NCBI RefSeq assembly: GCF_000622085.1
Contig: NZ_JHWL01000005.1
Coordinates: 62,001 to 126,000, forward strand
Length of the DNA stretch: 64,000 nt
Origin: Butyrivibrio proteoclasticus P6B7
GTDB lineage: Bacteria > Bacillota > Clostridia > Lachnospirales > Lachnospiraceae
Direction of reading: 5' to 3'
The translations under genes were made by a program, and so were the position numbers. Position 1 is the first letter of the stretch, and the number at the start of each line of letters is the position of its first letter. The notes below the pieces were generated by a model. It was given only the letters and a program-made list of their open reading frames with translations, ran no database searches and was not told where the DNA came from. Of this stretch, positions 1-7,342 are shown in pieces.

Positions 1-580
1 CAATCTTTCCAGGAGCATCAAAGCTCTCAGCCGCGGTAATATCAAAGCCGCTCTTATCCTTAACTGGCTCCATGTGGTATGGAATGGTATGCTTAGCGCC
101 TATGAGTTTGGCGCATTTTGAAGCCTCAGCTACATCCATGTTGTAGACGCCGTCACAGCATAAAAAGGCATAATCAAGCTCTTTTTCCGCAAACCCAGAC
201 ATGGACGGGGTTGTGGATGTATCGCCAGAGAAGTACACCTTTACTCCATCAGAAAAAGTAAATATGAAGCCAACGCATTCTGAAACATTGTGGTTCTTGT
301 TATATCCTGCTTCTACTGTTTCAACCTTTACAAAGCCAAAATCGAAAGCTTGATATTCGCCATTTTTAAGGGCATCCGACCATTTAATCAAAGTGCAGCC
401 AGGATTTCTTTTGGTTATCAGATTATCCTGAGTGTGATCGTAGTGCCCATGTGTCATGAGAATAAGATCTGCAGGAAGGTCGTAGCCTCCTCCCATAAAT
501 GGATCAAGAAAGATAACCTTTCCCTCTTCTGTAACGATTCGTACACTGCCATGCCCCTGATATAGTAGTTTTGCTCCCAT
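1..580 (-). CDS. MBL-fold metal-dependent hydrolase (3' end outside window)
   Basis: Reading from the ATG at 580 (GGAGGGTG-type ribosome binding site just upstream) gives about 193 residues open to the left edge, so the C-terminus is missing. The metallo-beta-lactamase signature THGHYDHT appears near residue 45, preceded by FLDPF, and YFSGDTS supplies a further metal ligand region near residue 117. A later IPYHMEP motif fits the UlaG/YtkL-like 'L-ascorbate lactonase-like' MBL subfamily. The likely role is a cytoplasmic Zn-dependent hydrolase; the substrate cannot be read from the sequence. It is divergent from nothing nearby: the XRE gene terminator lies just upstream. Confidence 0.85.
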   Translation of the reverse strand, partial: MGAKLLYQGHGSVRIVTEEGKVIFLDPFMGGGYDLPADLILMTHGHYDHTQDNLITKRNPGCTLIKWSDALKNGEYQAFDFGFVKVETVEAGYNKNHNVSECVGFIFTFSDGVKVYFSGDTSTTPSMSGFAEKELDYAFLCCDGVYNMDVAEASKCAKLIGAKHTIPYHMEPVKDKSGFDITAAESFDAPGKI

Positions 581-617
581 TTAATCACCCTCCAACATAT
601 ATTTATTTAAATATAAC

Positions 618-658
618 AGAAAAAGAGCCATTTAACAGTAGTTATACTGTCAAATGGC
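618..658 (-). terminator. Rho-independent terminator of the XRE gene
   Basis: A 14-bp near-perfect stem (627-640 with 645-658, sequence GCCATTTgACAGTA type) is followed on the minus strand by TCTTTTTC. It lies 14 bases after the stop codon of the XRE regulator. Confidence 0.8.
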
Positions 659-671
659 CAATCTGCTTTTA

Positions 672-1343
672 CTATCCAAATAATTTATCCGCAATCTGTT
701 CAAGTTCTCTTCTTTCCAGAGTATTATCATAGCTACTATCTTTATCATCAATGCCCTTAACTATATCCACATAGAAGAGCCCATCGTGATTACAGTAAAA
801 GAATACCTTCTTTACACCACGGATTTTAAAACGAGCTTCTGACTTCCCCTCTGGATAGAGCTTAATCATCTGGATTTCATCTGCTCCCGCTGCGGCGATA
901 AAAGAAATATAGTGTTCCTTGGACATTTCATGATCAATTCTCACATAATATTCATCATCAGAACGCTCAATAAAAACCATGTGGTTCTCGTCTGAAGGCT
1001 CTGCTGATAAAGGAGAAAGTTGCAGTCCATGGCATCCAATGACACCTTCACCCATACTGTGAATCACATTTCCGCAGATAGGGCACACGTAGAACTTTGA
1101 TCTCAGCATGTTTGCAGATACATTGGCGTTATGAATCGGATTACCCGAAATAAGTTCTGTGACTGAAACCCTGAACACATCAGCTATTGGCTCCAGCAGC
1201 GTAATATCCGGATACCCTTTACCTGTCTCCCATTTTGAGACAGTCTTGTCCGTAACCCCAAGCTTTTCCGCAAGCTGCGCCTGAGTCATTTTATTTTTTT
1301 CACGAAGTTCTTTAATAACTGCTCCTGTAACATATTGGTTCAT
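672..1343 (-). CDS. XRE-family transcriptional regulator with C-terminal zinc-ribbon-like domain
   Basis: A 223-residue protein. Residues about 7-60 form a Cro/C1 helix-turn-helix (MTQAQLAEKLGVTDKTVSKW, then PDITLLEPIADVF). Residues about 107-120 hold CPICG and a downstream CHG, suggesting a metal-binding or desulforedoxin-like segment seen in Firmicute XRE regulators of this layout. The remainder resembles a small sensing domain of unknown ligand. The start ATG at 1343 has AGGTGAAAAGAT upstream. It is monocistronic with its own terminator. Target genes are unknown. Confidence 0.85.
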   Translation of the reverse strand: MNQYVTGAVIKELREKNKMTQAQLAEKLGVTDKTVSKWETGKGYPDITLLEPIADVFRVSVTELISGNPIHNANVSANMLRSKFYVCPICGNVIHSMGEGVIGCHGLQLSPLSAEPSDENHMVFIERSDDEYYVRIDHEMSKEHYISFIAAAGADEIQMIKLYPEGKSEARFKIRGVKKVFFYCNHDGLFYVDIVKGIDDKDSSYDNTLERRELEQIADKLFG

Positions 1344-1425
1344 ATCTTTTCACCTCCATGTTCAGATTGTAAAACAGCCCTGTTTGTTATTGTACCTACG
1401 GAAAGTAGAGTCAGTTCTTAATTCA

Positions 1426-2058
1426 TTATGACCAGATACCAATCTCAGAAAGATATCCATTAACAATTTTAAAGCTAAGACCAAGTCCTGAATCTGCGCA
1501 TTTAACAACATATATGGCAAATTCATCTCTACTCATCTCAGTAGGATCATCTTCTCCGCCGCCAGAGAGGAATCTTGTATTTTCGTTGATTTTCAAGGTA
1601 TATGTTCCCATACCAATATCGATAAGATTCCAGTCAGCATCAAACTGATAGATTGCAGCATTAAGAATTATTGTATCACCAGTAACTTCAATACTTTTCA
1701 CATAATATGGAAGGCCCTCAACAGGAGAAGTTCTAAGCTCAGTATTATAAGTTCCATCTAGAAGATTAGAAGCTTCTGTTGAATCATTTCCATTATCTGC
1801 ACTAGATTCGCTTGAAGCATATACACTTGATGCATCTGCTGCTGCGTTTGAATCTTCGCTTGACGTCTCATCTGAAGCATCATTATCTGAATCCGCAGAA
1901 GCCTCATCTGATGCCTCTTCAGAGCTTACTTCCTGTCCAGCTTTTTCCTGAACTACTGATGTCTGCTCTGTTGCACTCTCATCGCTTATTTTACCATTTG
2001 CGCCACATCCTGTTACCAACATCGCCAGGATGAGCATAGCTACTACTTTTTTCTTCAT
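1426..2058 (-). CDS. Predicted lipoprotein, Ser/Glu/Asp-rich linker, function unknown
   Basis: A 210-residue protein. The N-terminus MKKKVVAMLILAMLVTGCG is a classic type II signal peptide with lipobox LVTGC, so it should be lipidated at Cys18 and exposed outside the membrane. Residues about 25-100 are a low-complexity Ser/Glu/Asp/Ala linker, as expected for a spacer that lifts a domain off the membrane. The C-terminal ~110 residues form a compact domain with alternating beta-strand-like segments (YYVKSIEVTGDTIILNAAIY). I do not recognise that domain. It is a single gene between the XRE gene and the palindrome at 2097. Confidence 0.75.
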   Translation of the reverse strand: MKKKVVAMLILAMLVTGCGANGKISDESATEQTSVVQEKAGQEVSSEEASDEASADSDNDASDETSSEDSNAAADASSVYASSESSADNGNDSTEASNLLDGTYNTELRTSPVEGLPYYVKSIEVTGDTIILNAAIYQFDADWNLIDIGMGTYTLKINENTRFLSGGGEDDPTEMSRDEFAIYVVKCADSGLGLSFKIVNGYLSEIGIWS

Positions 2059-2096
2059 ACCTTTATTCCTTTCAATTGCTAATTGCCATTTCCTTT

Positions 2097-2164
2097 AGTC
2101 AGAGGGGACGGTTCTAGATGACTCATTGCATGCAATGAGTCATCTAGAACCGTCCCCTCTGACT
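2097..2164. repeat. Perfect 68-bp palindrome, REP-like
   Basis: Bases 2097-2130 are the exact reverse complement of 2131-2164, with no loop. Each arm carries GGGGACGGTTCTAGATGACT followed by CATTGCA. It starts two bases past the histidine phosphatase stop codon. The GGGGACGGTTCT core resembles short REP-like repeats of Clostridia that are associated with REP-type tyrosine transposases (recalled, not checked). As RNA it would form a very stable hairpin and may protect or end the phosphatase transcript. Confidence 0.85.
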
Positions 2165-2166
2165 TA

Positions 2167-2949
2167 TTAATGACGTTCATCCAGATTCTCAAATTTCTCG
2201 CAGAATCTTGCAGAGAATGAAGGCTTCTCGCCGCCCATAGTAAGGTGCGTTGTATCGCCAATGCGAAGAGTTCTAAAGATCGCTATGCCCCTCTCTCGCT
2301 CCTCTGTGACAGCCTCTGTTACTGACGTTGGAGCCATTGCCAGGAACTGCATAGGAACAAAAGGCGATACGCCCCATAAATGTGATAAAAGGACTGATGT
2401 AATACCGAAATGGCAAAAGAAAGCCAGAACCTTATCATTTCCCTCATCCACGCGATAGATGCTTCCATCCCGCTTGTAACCGTGATTTGCTAAAAGAGAA
2501 TCAAAGGAACTGATCACATTATCATAAACCTCCAGCATATTGGAAGCCTTTACCACATCAGACTCTCTCCAGGTATCAGCCCCAAAGAGTTCTGGATGGT
2601 CCATATAGTAAGAAGGGAGAATATCCCAGACAATTCTGCCATCATAGCTTCCATCAAGGTGCTTTTTAAGCTCAGTAGCATAGGCTTTTTTAGTTGCCTC
2701 GCTGGCAGAACTTGCATCAAACATAGCAGGAAATTCCTTAAGCCAGTCACAGGTCGTTCCTGTAATTCCTAGCTCTTTTAACGAATAATCAGCTGTGGCA
2801 GCTGCTCTTCCAAGAGGTGAAACAAAGGCCTCGTCTATTCCAAAGCTCTTAATCTGCTTAGCTAAGAGCTGCGCCTCAATCTCGCCCTGGGCTGTCAGCC
2901 CGTCTACAGCATAATCCGGATCCCCATGTCTAAAGAAAACTAATCTCAT
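2167..2949 (-). CDS. Histidine phosphatase family protein
   Basis: A 260-residue protein. The N-terminal FFRHGDPDY carries the RHG motif with the phosphohistidine, and GLTAQGEIEAQLLAKQI follows as in phosphoglycerate-mutase-like phosphatases. A second catalytic His is likely in FFCHFGITSVLLSHL (around residue 180), and SPLGRAAATADY supplies the conserved Arg. Cytoplasmic; substrate unknown. ATG at 2949 with AGAGGAGAG upstream. It is flanked on its 3' side by the 68-bp palindrome. Confidence 0.88.
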   Translation of the reverse strand: MRLVFFRHGDPDYAVDGLTAQGEIEAQLLAKQIKSFGIDEAFVSPLGRAAATADYSLKELGITGTTCDWLKEFPAMFDASSASEATKKAYATELKKHLDGSYDGRIVWDILPSYYMDHPELFGADTWRESDVVKASNMLEVYDNVISSFDSLLANHGYKRDGSIYRVDEGNDKVLAFFCHFGITSVLLSHLWGVSPFVPMQFLAMAPTSVTEAVTEERERGIAIFRTLRIGDTTHLTMGGEKPSFSARFCEKFENLDERH

Positions 2950-2982
2950 TACAATACTCTCCTCTTATCTTTACAATGAACC

Positions 2983-3007
2983 ACTAACCCCGTCCCCAAT
3001 GGCTCAT
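2983..3007. repeat. Decayed half copy of the REP-like palindrome
   Basis: The string CCCCGTCCCCAATGGCTCAT overlaps the hslO stop codon and resembles one arm of the 2097-2164 palindrome (AACCGTCCCC, then TGACTCA-like). It has no matching second arm. It is a tentative relic, placed after a stop codon like the intact copy. Confidence 0.4.
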
Positions 3008-3891
3008 TTTGCTCTTTCTTTGATTGCCTTAAGTTCATCAACAGAGAACTTGTAGGCCTTAGAACAGAAGTGACAGCAAACCTCGATTTCCTTGCCGTCG
3101 TTAATCATGTCGTCAAGTTCCTTCTTGCCAATAAGCATAAGAGCTCGCTCAACACGGTCCTTGTCACAGTTACAATAAAAGTTAAGATCCACCTTGTCAG
3201 TAAACTCAATATCAAAGCCATCAAGAATAATCTCAAGAAGCTGCTCAGGAGTCTTGCCAGCCTTTAAAATATCAGTAACTGATGAGAACTTCTTAAGGTT
3301 CTCCTCAAGGTGTGTAATGGTCTCCTCATCAGCAAAAGGCATGAGCTGAACGATGAATCCACCGGCCGCCACAACAGAGAGATTCTCTCTTTCTACTAGA
3401 ACGCCAAGTCCAACAGAGGATGGAGTCTGCTCAGACTTAGTAAAGTAATAAGTAAGATCCTCAGCCACCTCGCCAGAATACAGCTCAATCTGTCCGATGT
3501 AAGGCTCCTTCATGCCCATATCGCGGATAACTGTAAGAGTTCCCTCTCCGATTCCACCGCCCACGTTAAGGTGTCCCTCAGCGTTAGGCTCCATGATAAC
3601 GTAAGGATTAACAACGTAGCCCTTTACATTACCCTTATTATCTGCAGTTGCCAGCACTCCCTTAAGTGGACCATCGCCATCCATCTTGATGGTGATAAGA
3701 TCATCGTCGTTGTCCATCATAGTGCCCATCATTACAGCTCCGGTCATAAGTCTTCCAAGAGCCGCAGTAGCTATAGGAGAAAGGGAATGAACCTTTCTAC
3801 CATAATCAGCTAAATCCTTAGTTGTAGCAGCAAAAGCTCTGATCTGGGCATTGCCAGCAGTAGCTCTAACCATATAATCCTTGTAATCCAT
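3004..3891 (-). CDS. hslO: Hsp33 redox-regulated chaperone
   Basis: A 295-residue protein, the usual length for Hsp33. It matches the family throughout: N-terminal RATAGNAQIRAFAATT, central GALxGxL-like GPLKGVLATADNKGNVKGYV, and the C-terminal zinc/redox switch made of Cys240-x-Cys242 and Cys273-x-x-Cys276 (CNC and CHFC). Under oxidative stress loss of zinc and disulfide formation activate holdase activity in the cytoplasm. The start ATG at 3891 follows GTGAGG. It lies 28 bases downstream of ribF on the same strand and is probably the distal gene of the rimP-nusA operon. Confidence 0.95.
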   Translation of the reverse strand: MDYKDYMVRATAGNAQIRAFAATTKDLADYGRKVHSLSPIATAALGRLMTGAVMMGTMMDNDDDLITIKMDGDGPLKGVLATADNKGNVKGYVVNPYVIMEPNAEGHLNVGGGIGEGTLTVIRDMGMKEPYIGQIELYSGEVAEDLTYYFTKSEQTPSSVGLGVLVERENLSVVAAGGFIVQLMPFADEETITHLEENLKKFSSVTDILKAGKTPEQLLEIILDGFDIEFTDKVDLNFYCNCDKDRVERALMLIGKKELDDMINDGKEIEVCCHFCSKAYKFSVDELKAIKERAK

Positions 3892-3919
3892 TTAAAACCT
3901 CACTATTTCTATATCGCGA

Positions 3920-4837
3920 TCAGCTATTTTTCTTCTTAATACCGCTAATATCTTTTTCCATCTGAGCCTTAAGGGCCTCCAGAGAATCGAACTTCATCTC
4001 AGGTCTTGTGAACTCATGAAGAATAACCTCAATATTCTGGCCGTACACATCCTCATCAAAGTCGTAGATGTAAGTCTCAACCCCCACCTGATTGTCAGAG
4101 GATACAGTTGGCTTACGGCCGATATTAGTCATTCCGTCAAAAGAGCTATCTCCAATAACCACAGTACTTCTGTAAACTCCAAAAGGAGGAAGAAGCTTAT
4201 TATCCGGAGGCAAAATATTAACAGTAGGAATACCAATGGTATGTCCTAAATGCTTGCCATGCTCAACGATTCCGCTGATACTATAGTCGCAGCCAAGAAG
4301 TCTTTTTACCATAGGCATCTCGCCATCAACCACTTCATTTCTAACCCTTGTGGAGCTAACCTCCTCACCATCAAGCATAACCTTATCAATGAGAATAAGC
4401 TCAAAGCCCAGCTCCTTACTCATGTTCTTAAGAAGGTACTGATCTCCTCTACCCTTGTCGCCAAAAGAAACATCGGTTCCAGCTGCGATAAGAGAAGCCT
4501 TAAGATCCTCAACAAGGATATGTCTTACAAAATCCTCAGGAGGAGTAGCTACAGTATGCTCATTTAATGGAAATTCCACAAGAATATCGATTCCCATCTT
4601 CTCAAAGGCCTTTCTCTTTTCCGCCTTGGTAAAGAGCTGCTTGATCTTGTGTCCCACAAAATACTCTTCTGGAGAAGGCTCAAAGGTAAATACCGTTGCC
4701 TTAAGTCCATCCTGCTTGGCATTTATGATGAGGTCCAAAAGCTTCTTGTGTCCAAGATGAATTCCATCGAACTTGCCCATGGCAACCGCAGTCTTTGAAT
4801 CTATATTTAATTCCTCAAGTCTCGTAATGATCTGCAC
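3920..4837 (-). CDS. ribF: Bifunctional riboflavin kinase / FAD synthetase
   Basis: A 305-residue protein. The N-terminal nucleotidyltransferase has GKFDGIHLGHKKLL (HxGH-type motif, residues about 22-34) and a later SSTRVR; the C-terminal flavokinase domain has GIPTVNILPP and GMTNIGRKPTV. It converts riboflavin to FMN and then FAD. The start is GTG at 4837, with AGGTGG upstream; no better ATG exists. It sits 20 bases after truB, a standard Firmicute arrangement. No FMN riboswitch is seen, so it appears to be expressed as part of the translation-factor operon. Confidence 0.95.
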   Translation of the reverse strand: MQIITRLEELNIDSKTAVAMGKFDGIHLGHKKLLDLIINAKQDGLKATVFTFEPSPEEYFVGHKIKQLFTKAEKRKAFEKMGIDILVEFPLNEHTVATPPEDFVRHILVEDLKASLIAAGTDVSFGDKGRGDQYLLKNMSKELGFELILIDKVMLDGEEVSSTRVRNEVVDGEMPMVKRLLGCDYSISGIVEHGKHLGHTIGIPTVNILPPDNKLLPPFGVYRSTVVIGDSSFDGMTNIGRKPTVSSDNQVGVETYIYDFDEDVYGQNIEVILHEFTRPEMKFDSLEALKAQMEKDISGIKKKNS

Positions 4838-4857
4838 TTACAACACCACCTAAACTA

Positions 4858-5823
4858 TCAATTATTCTTTTCGTAGAAAAACTTAAAGGCTCTAAACAGC
4901 CTAACTTTTTCATCATACTGGTAAATACCAAAGAAAGTGCCATCAAGGCCGTAAACCCTGAACATATCTCCGTTTGAGAACATGTGCTTAGCAAATTCCT
5001 TGTCATTAACACCCTCTGGATCCTCGTTACAAAGATCCCTTGCCTTAAAGCTATTGCCATTTTCAAGAAGAACTCTGGCGCTATCAAGAACATGAAGCGC
5101 ATCCAGGTCCTTAAAGATATACTCTGGAGACTGGATCACCTCTTCAAGGGTTCCATTATCTCTCATCTTCTCAAGATCTCCCAGCTTAATGGCAGTATCA
5201 AGAGTGAATGCTCCAACTCTTGTCCTTAAGAGATTCTGCATTGCTGCGCCGCAACCAAGTCTGTCTCCTATGTCATTGCATAGAGTCCTTATGTATGTAC
5301 CCTTGGAGCACTTAACCTCCATGGTAAAAGAGCTTGTCTCCTGAAGCTGAGAATCATCTAAAACCGTAATGGCTCCTATATGAACCTTTCTTGGCTTTCT
5401 CTCAACTTCGATTCCCTCTCTTGCAAGCTCATAGAGCTTTTTCCCATTCTGCTTGATGGCAGAATACATAGGAGGAATCTGGTCATAGTCTCCAACAAAG
5501 GCCTGTACTGCCTCGTGGAGCTCGTCTCTTGTAACATTAACCTCTGACTGTGATATTACAGTTCCAGACATATCCTGAGTGTCAGTTGTGACACCAAGTC
5601 TGCAGCAGGCAATGTACTCCTTGTCGTGGTCTGTAAGCATCTCCACAAGCTTGGTTCCTGTTCCAAGGCAAACTACTAATACTCCCTCTGCATCAGGATC
5701 AAGAGTTCCTGTATGGCCAATCTTCTTCTGATGAAGAATTCCTCGCATCTTGGCCACCACGTCGTTAGAGGTAAAGCCCTTTTCTTTATATATATTGATG
5801 AGTCCGTTATATGTACTTGGCAT
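4858..5823 (-). CDS. truB: tRNA pseudouridine(55) synthase
   Basis: A 321-residue protein. The TruB catalytic motif HTGTLDPDAEGVL is at residues 37-49, with nucleophile Asp42. Further family blocks are DQIPPMYSAIKQNGKKLYELAR and KGTYIRTLCNDIG. It makes the T-loop pseudouridine in tRNAs. The C-terminal ~90 residues form a PUA-like extension. ATG at 5823 with AAGGAGATAT. The ribF gene follows after 20 bases; nrnA precedes, separated by a 76-base gap that carries a strong hairpin. Confidence 0.95.
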   Translation of the reverse strand: MPSTYNGLINIYKEKGFTSNDVVAKMRGILHQKKIGHTGTLDPDAEGVLVVCLGTGTKLVEMLTDHDKEYIACCRLGVTTDTQDMSGTVISQSEVNVTRDELHEAVQAFVGDYDQIPPMYSAIKQNGKKLYELAREGIEVERKPRKVHIGAITVLDDSQLQETSSFTMEVKCSKGTYIRTLCNDIGDRLGCGAAMQNLLRTRVGAFTLDTAIKLGDLEKMRDNGTLEEVIQSPEYIFKDLDALHVLDSARVLLENGNSFKARDLCNEDPEGVNDKEFAKHMFSNGDMFRVYGLDGTFFGIYQYDEKVRLFRAFKFFYEKNN

Positions 5824-5858
5824 ATATCTCCTTATCCAGCTATCCCATTAGATGAATT

Positions 5859-5895
5859 AAGTCACAAGACATGCTCCCTGCATATCCTGTGACTT
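5859..5895 (-). promoter_or_regulatory. Intra-operon hairpin between nrnA and truB
   Basis: A 16-bp stem (AAGTCACAGGATATGC with GCATGTCTTGTGACTT, two G-U pairs) and an AGGGA loop. On the minus strand it lacks a following T-run, so it is more likely an RNA processing or stability element than a terminator. It ends about 36 bases before the truB start. Confidence 0.5.
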
Positions 5896-5899
5896 TTAT

Positions 5900-6856
5900 T
5901 TATGAGTTTTCTTCCAGCTGCTTGTGTATATACTGTGTGATGTTATTTATAACATCATGCGCAGTGCCGTTAACACTGCATCCAGCCGCTCTTATGTGTC
6001 CACCGCCACCAAAGAGCTGTGCAATCTCTGAAACATTAACAGCTCCATTGCTGCGAAGACTAACCTTGTAAACAAGTGGCTCGATTTCATACATAAACAT
6101 TGCACAATCTACGCCAATTGTCAGAAGAAGCTGATTAACAATGCCATCAAGGTCATTGCTCTTTGCTCCGTAAAAATCCATCATCTGTCTTGTTACAACA
6201 GACACAATAAGCCTTCCATCAAGAAGTCTTATACTCTCAAGAAGCGCTCTTCCAAGAATCTGATTCTGGAGATAGGTCTTTTCATAGAAAACATGATCAA
6301 TAAGACTTCCAAAATCAAAGCCAAAGCTAATAAGCTTAGCTGCCACTTCCATAGTCTTAGGAGAAGTGTTATTGTACTTAAACACTCCAGTATCAGTAAC
6401 CATGCCTGTGTAAAGAGACTTGGCAGTCTCCTCATCAAGCTTATCCTGGTTGATCACATCAAAAACAAGCTCGCAGGCTGAACTGGCTGTTGGAACGATG
6501 TATGTAACATCACCTGTTCCAGTATTACTTACGTGATGATCGATGTTAACTGTCTTCTTGGCCTTGTCAAAAAAGCTCTCGGCATTTCCGGTACGATCCT
6601 TACTGCAATCAAGTACAATAAAAAGATCATAGCTGTCCACATCAGAAACAAACTCAGAATTAACCTTATCTGTGCCCTTAATGAACATAAGCTCAGGTGG
6701 AATGCTCTCAAGGAAAACATCCACTCTTACATCCGGATAGTTCTTTGACAGATACAGATACATACCCATACAGGAACCAACGCAGTCTCCATCTGGTCTG
6801 ATGTGGCCTGCTATTCCCACTGTTTTAATACCTGACATAAGCTCATCTATCTTCAT
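5900..6856 (-). CDS. nrnA: NrnA-type DHH/DHHA1 phosphoesterase (nanoRNase / pAp phosphatase)
   Basis: A 318-residue protein. The DHH domain carries GHIRPDGDCVGS near the N-terminus, VLDCSKDRTG, and the NIDHHVSN signature near residue 130. The C-terminal DHHA1 domain ends with the nucleotide-binding FGGGGHIRAAGC. NrnA proteins degrade 2-5-mer RNAs and dephosphorylate 3'-phosphoadenosine 5'-phosphate. It is located between rbfA and truB as in many Clostridia. ATG at 6856 with GAAGG upstream. Confidence 0.93.
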   Translation of the reverse strand: MKIDELMSGIKTVGIAGHIRPDGDCVGSCMGMYLYLSKNYPDVRVDVFLESIPPELMFIKGTDKVNSEFVSDVDSYDLFIVLDCSKDRTGNAESFFDKAKKTVNIDHHVSNTGTGDVTYIVPTASSACELVFDVINQDKLDEETAKSLYTGMVTDTGVFKYNNTSPKTMEVAAKLISFGFDFGSLIDHVFYEKTYLQNQILGRALLESIRLLDGRLIVSVVTRQMMDFYGAKSNDLDGIVNQLLLTIGVDCAMFMYEIEPLVYKVSLRSNGAVNVSEIAQLFGGGGHIRAAGCSVNGTAHDVINNITQYIHKQLEENS

Positions 6857-6907
6857 GTAATACCTTCACTTTCCTGTAAAACAAAGTTGTCACGACTTGG
6901 AGAAAGA

Positions 6908-7324
6908 TTACTCCTCATCCTCTTCCTGAATTTCGTCCTCTAAAGACTCTCCTCTTGCAGCTCTGGCCTCATTGTCCTTAGCTGCTACTTCATCAATGAT
7001 CTTGGACATATTGATAGCATACTCAATAGAATCATCCATGATGAAGCGGATCTCAGGTGTATATCTCATATTGAGTTCCTTGGCAAGAGTGCTGCGGATA
7101 TATCCTGAAGCACTCTTAAGGCCCTCTGCTGTTCTTACTCTGTCCTCTTCATTACCCATAACAGTTACCCAGACCTTACATGTCTTAAGATCTGGAGCAA
7201 CCTCAACCTCCATAACAGAAGTCATAGGGCTGATACGAGGATCCTTGCTATAACGGATGGCTTCTGAAATAACCTTCATTACCTCTCCGTTGATTCTTTT
7301 GTTCTTGTTGCTATTCTTTCGCAT
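6908..7324 (-). CDS. rbfA: 30S ribosome-binding factor A
   Basis: A 138-residue protein. It has the RbfA KH-like fold: a basic N-terminus (RKNSNKNKRINGEVMKVISE), DPRISPMTSVMEVEV, and TPEIRFIMDDSIEYAINMSKI, with an acidic tail rich in Glu/Asp. It acts in late 30S maturation by binding 16S rRNA near helix 1. ATG at 7324 with AGGAAT upstream. It lies 18 bases after infB and 51 bases before nrnA. Confidence 0.94.
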   Translation of the reverse strand: MRKNSNKNKRINGEVMKVISEAIRYSKDPRISPMTSVMEVEVAPDLKTCKVWVTVMGNEEDRVRTAEGLKSASGYIRSTLAKELNMRYTPEIRFIMDDSIEYAINMSKIIDEVAAKDNEARAARGESLEDEIQEEDEE

Positions 7325-7342
7325 ATTATTCCTATCTCACGA

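Noticed and set aside
1800..2035. Plus-strand His/Leu-rich frame across the lipoprotein gene
   Set aside because: It is the antisense of the Ser/Asp/Glu linker and has no ribosome site.
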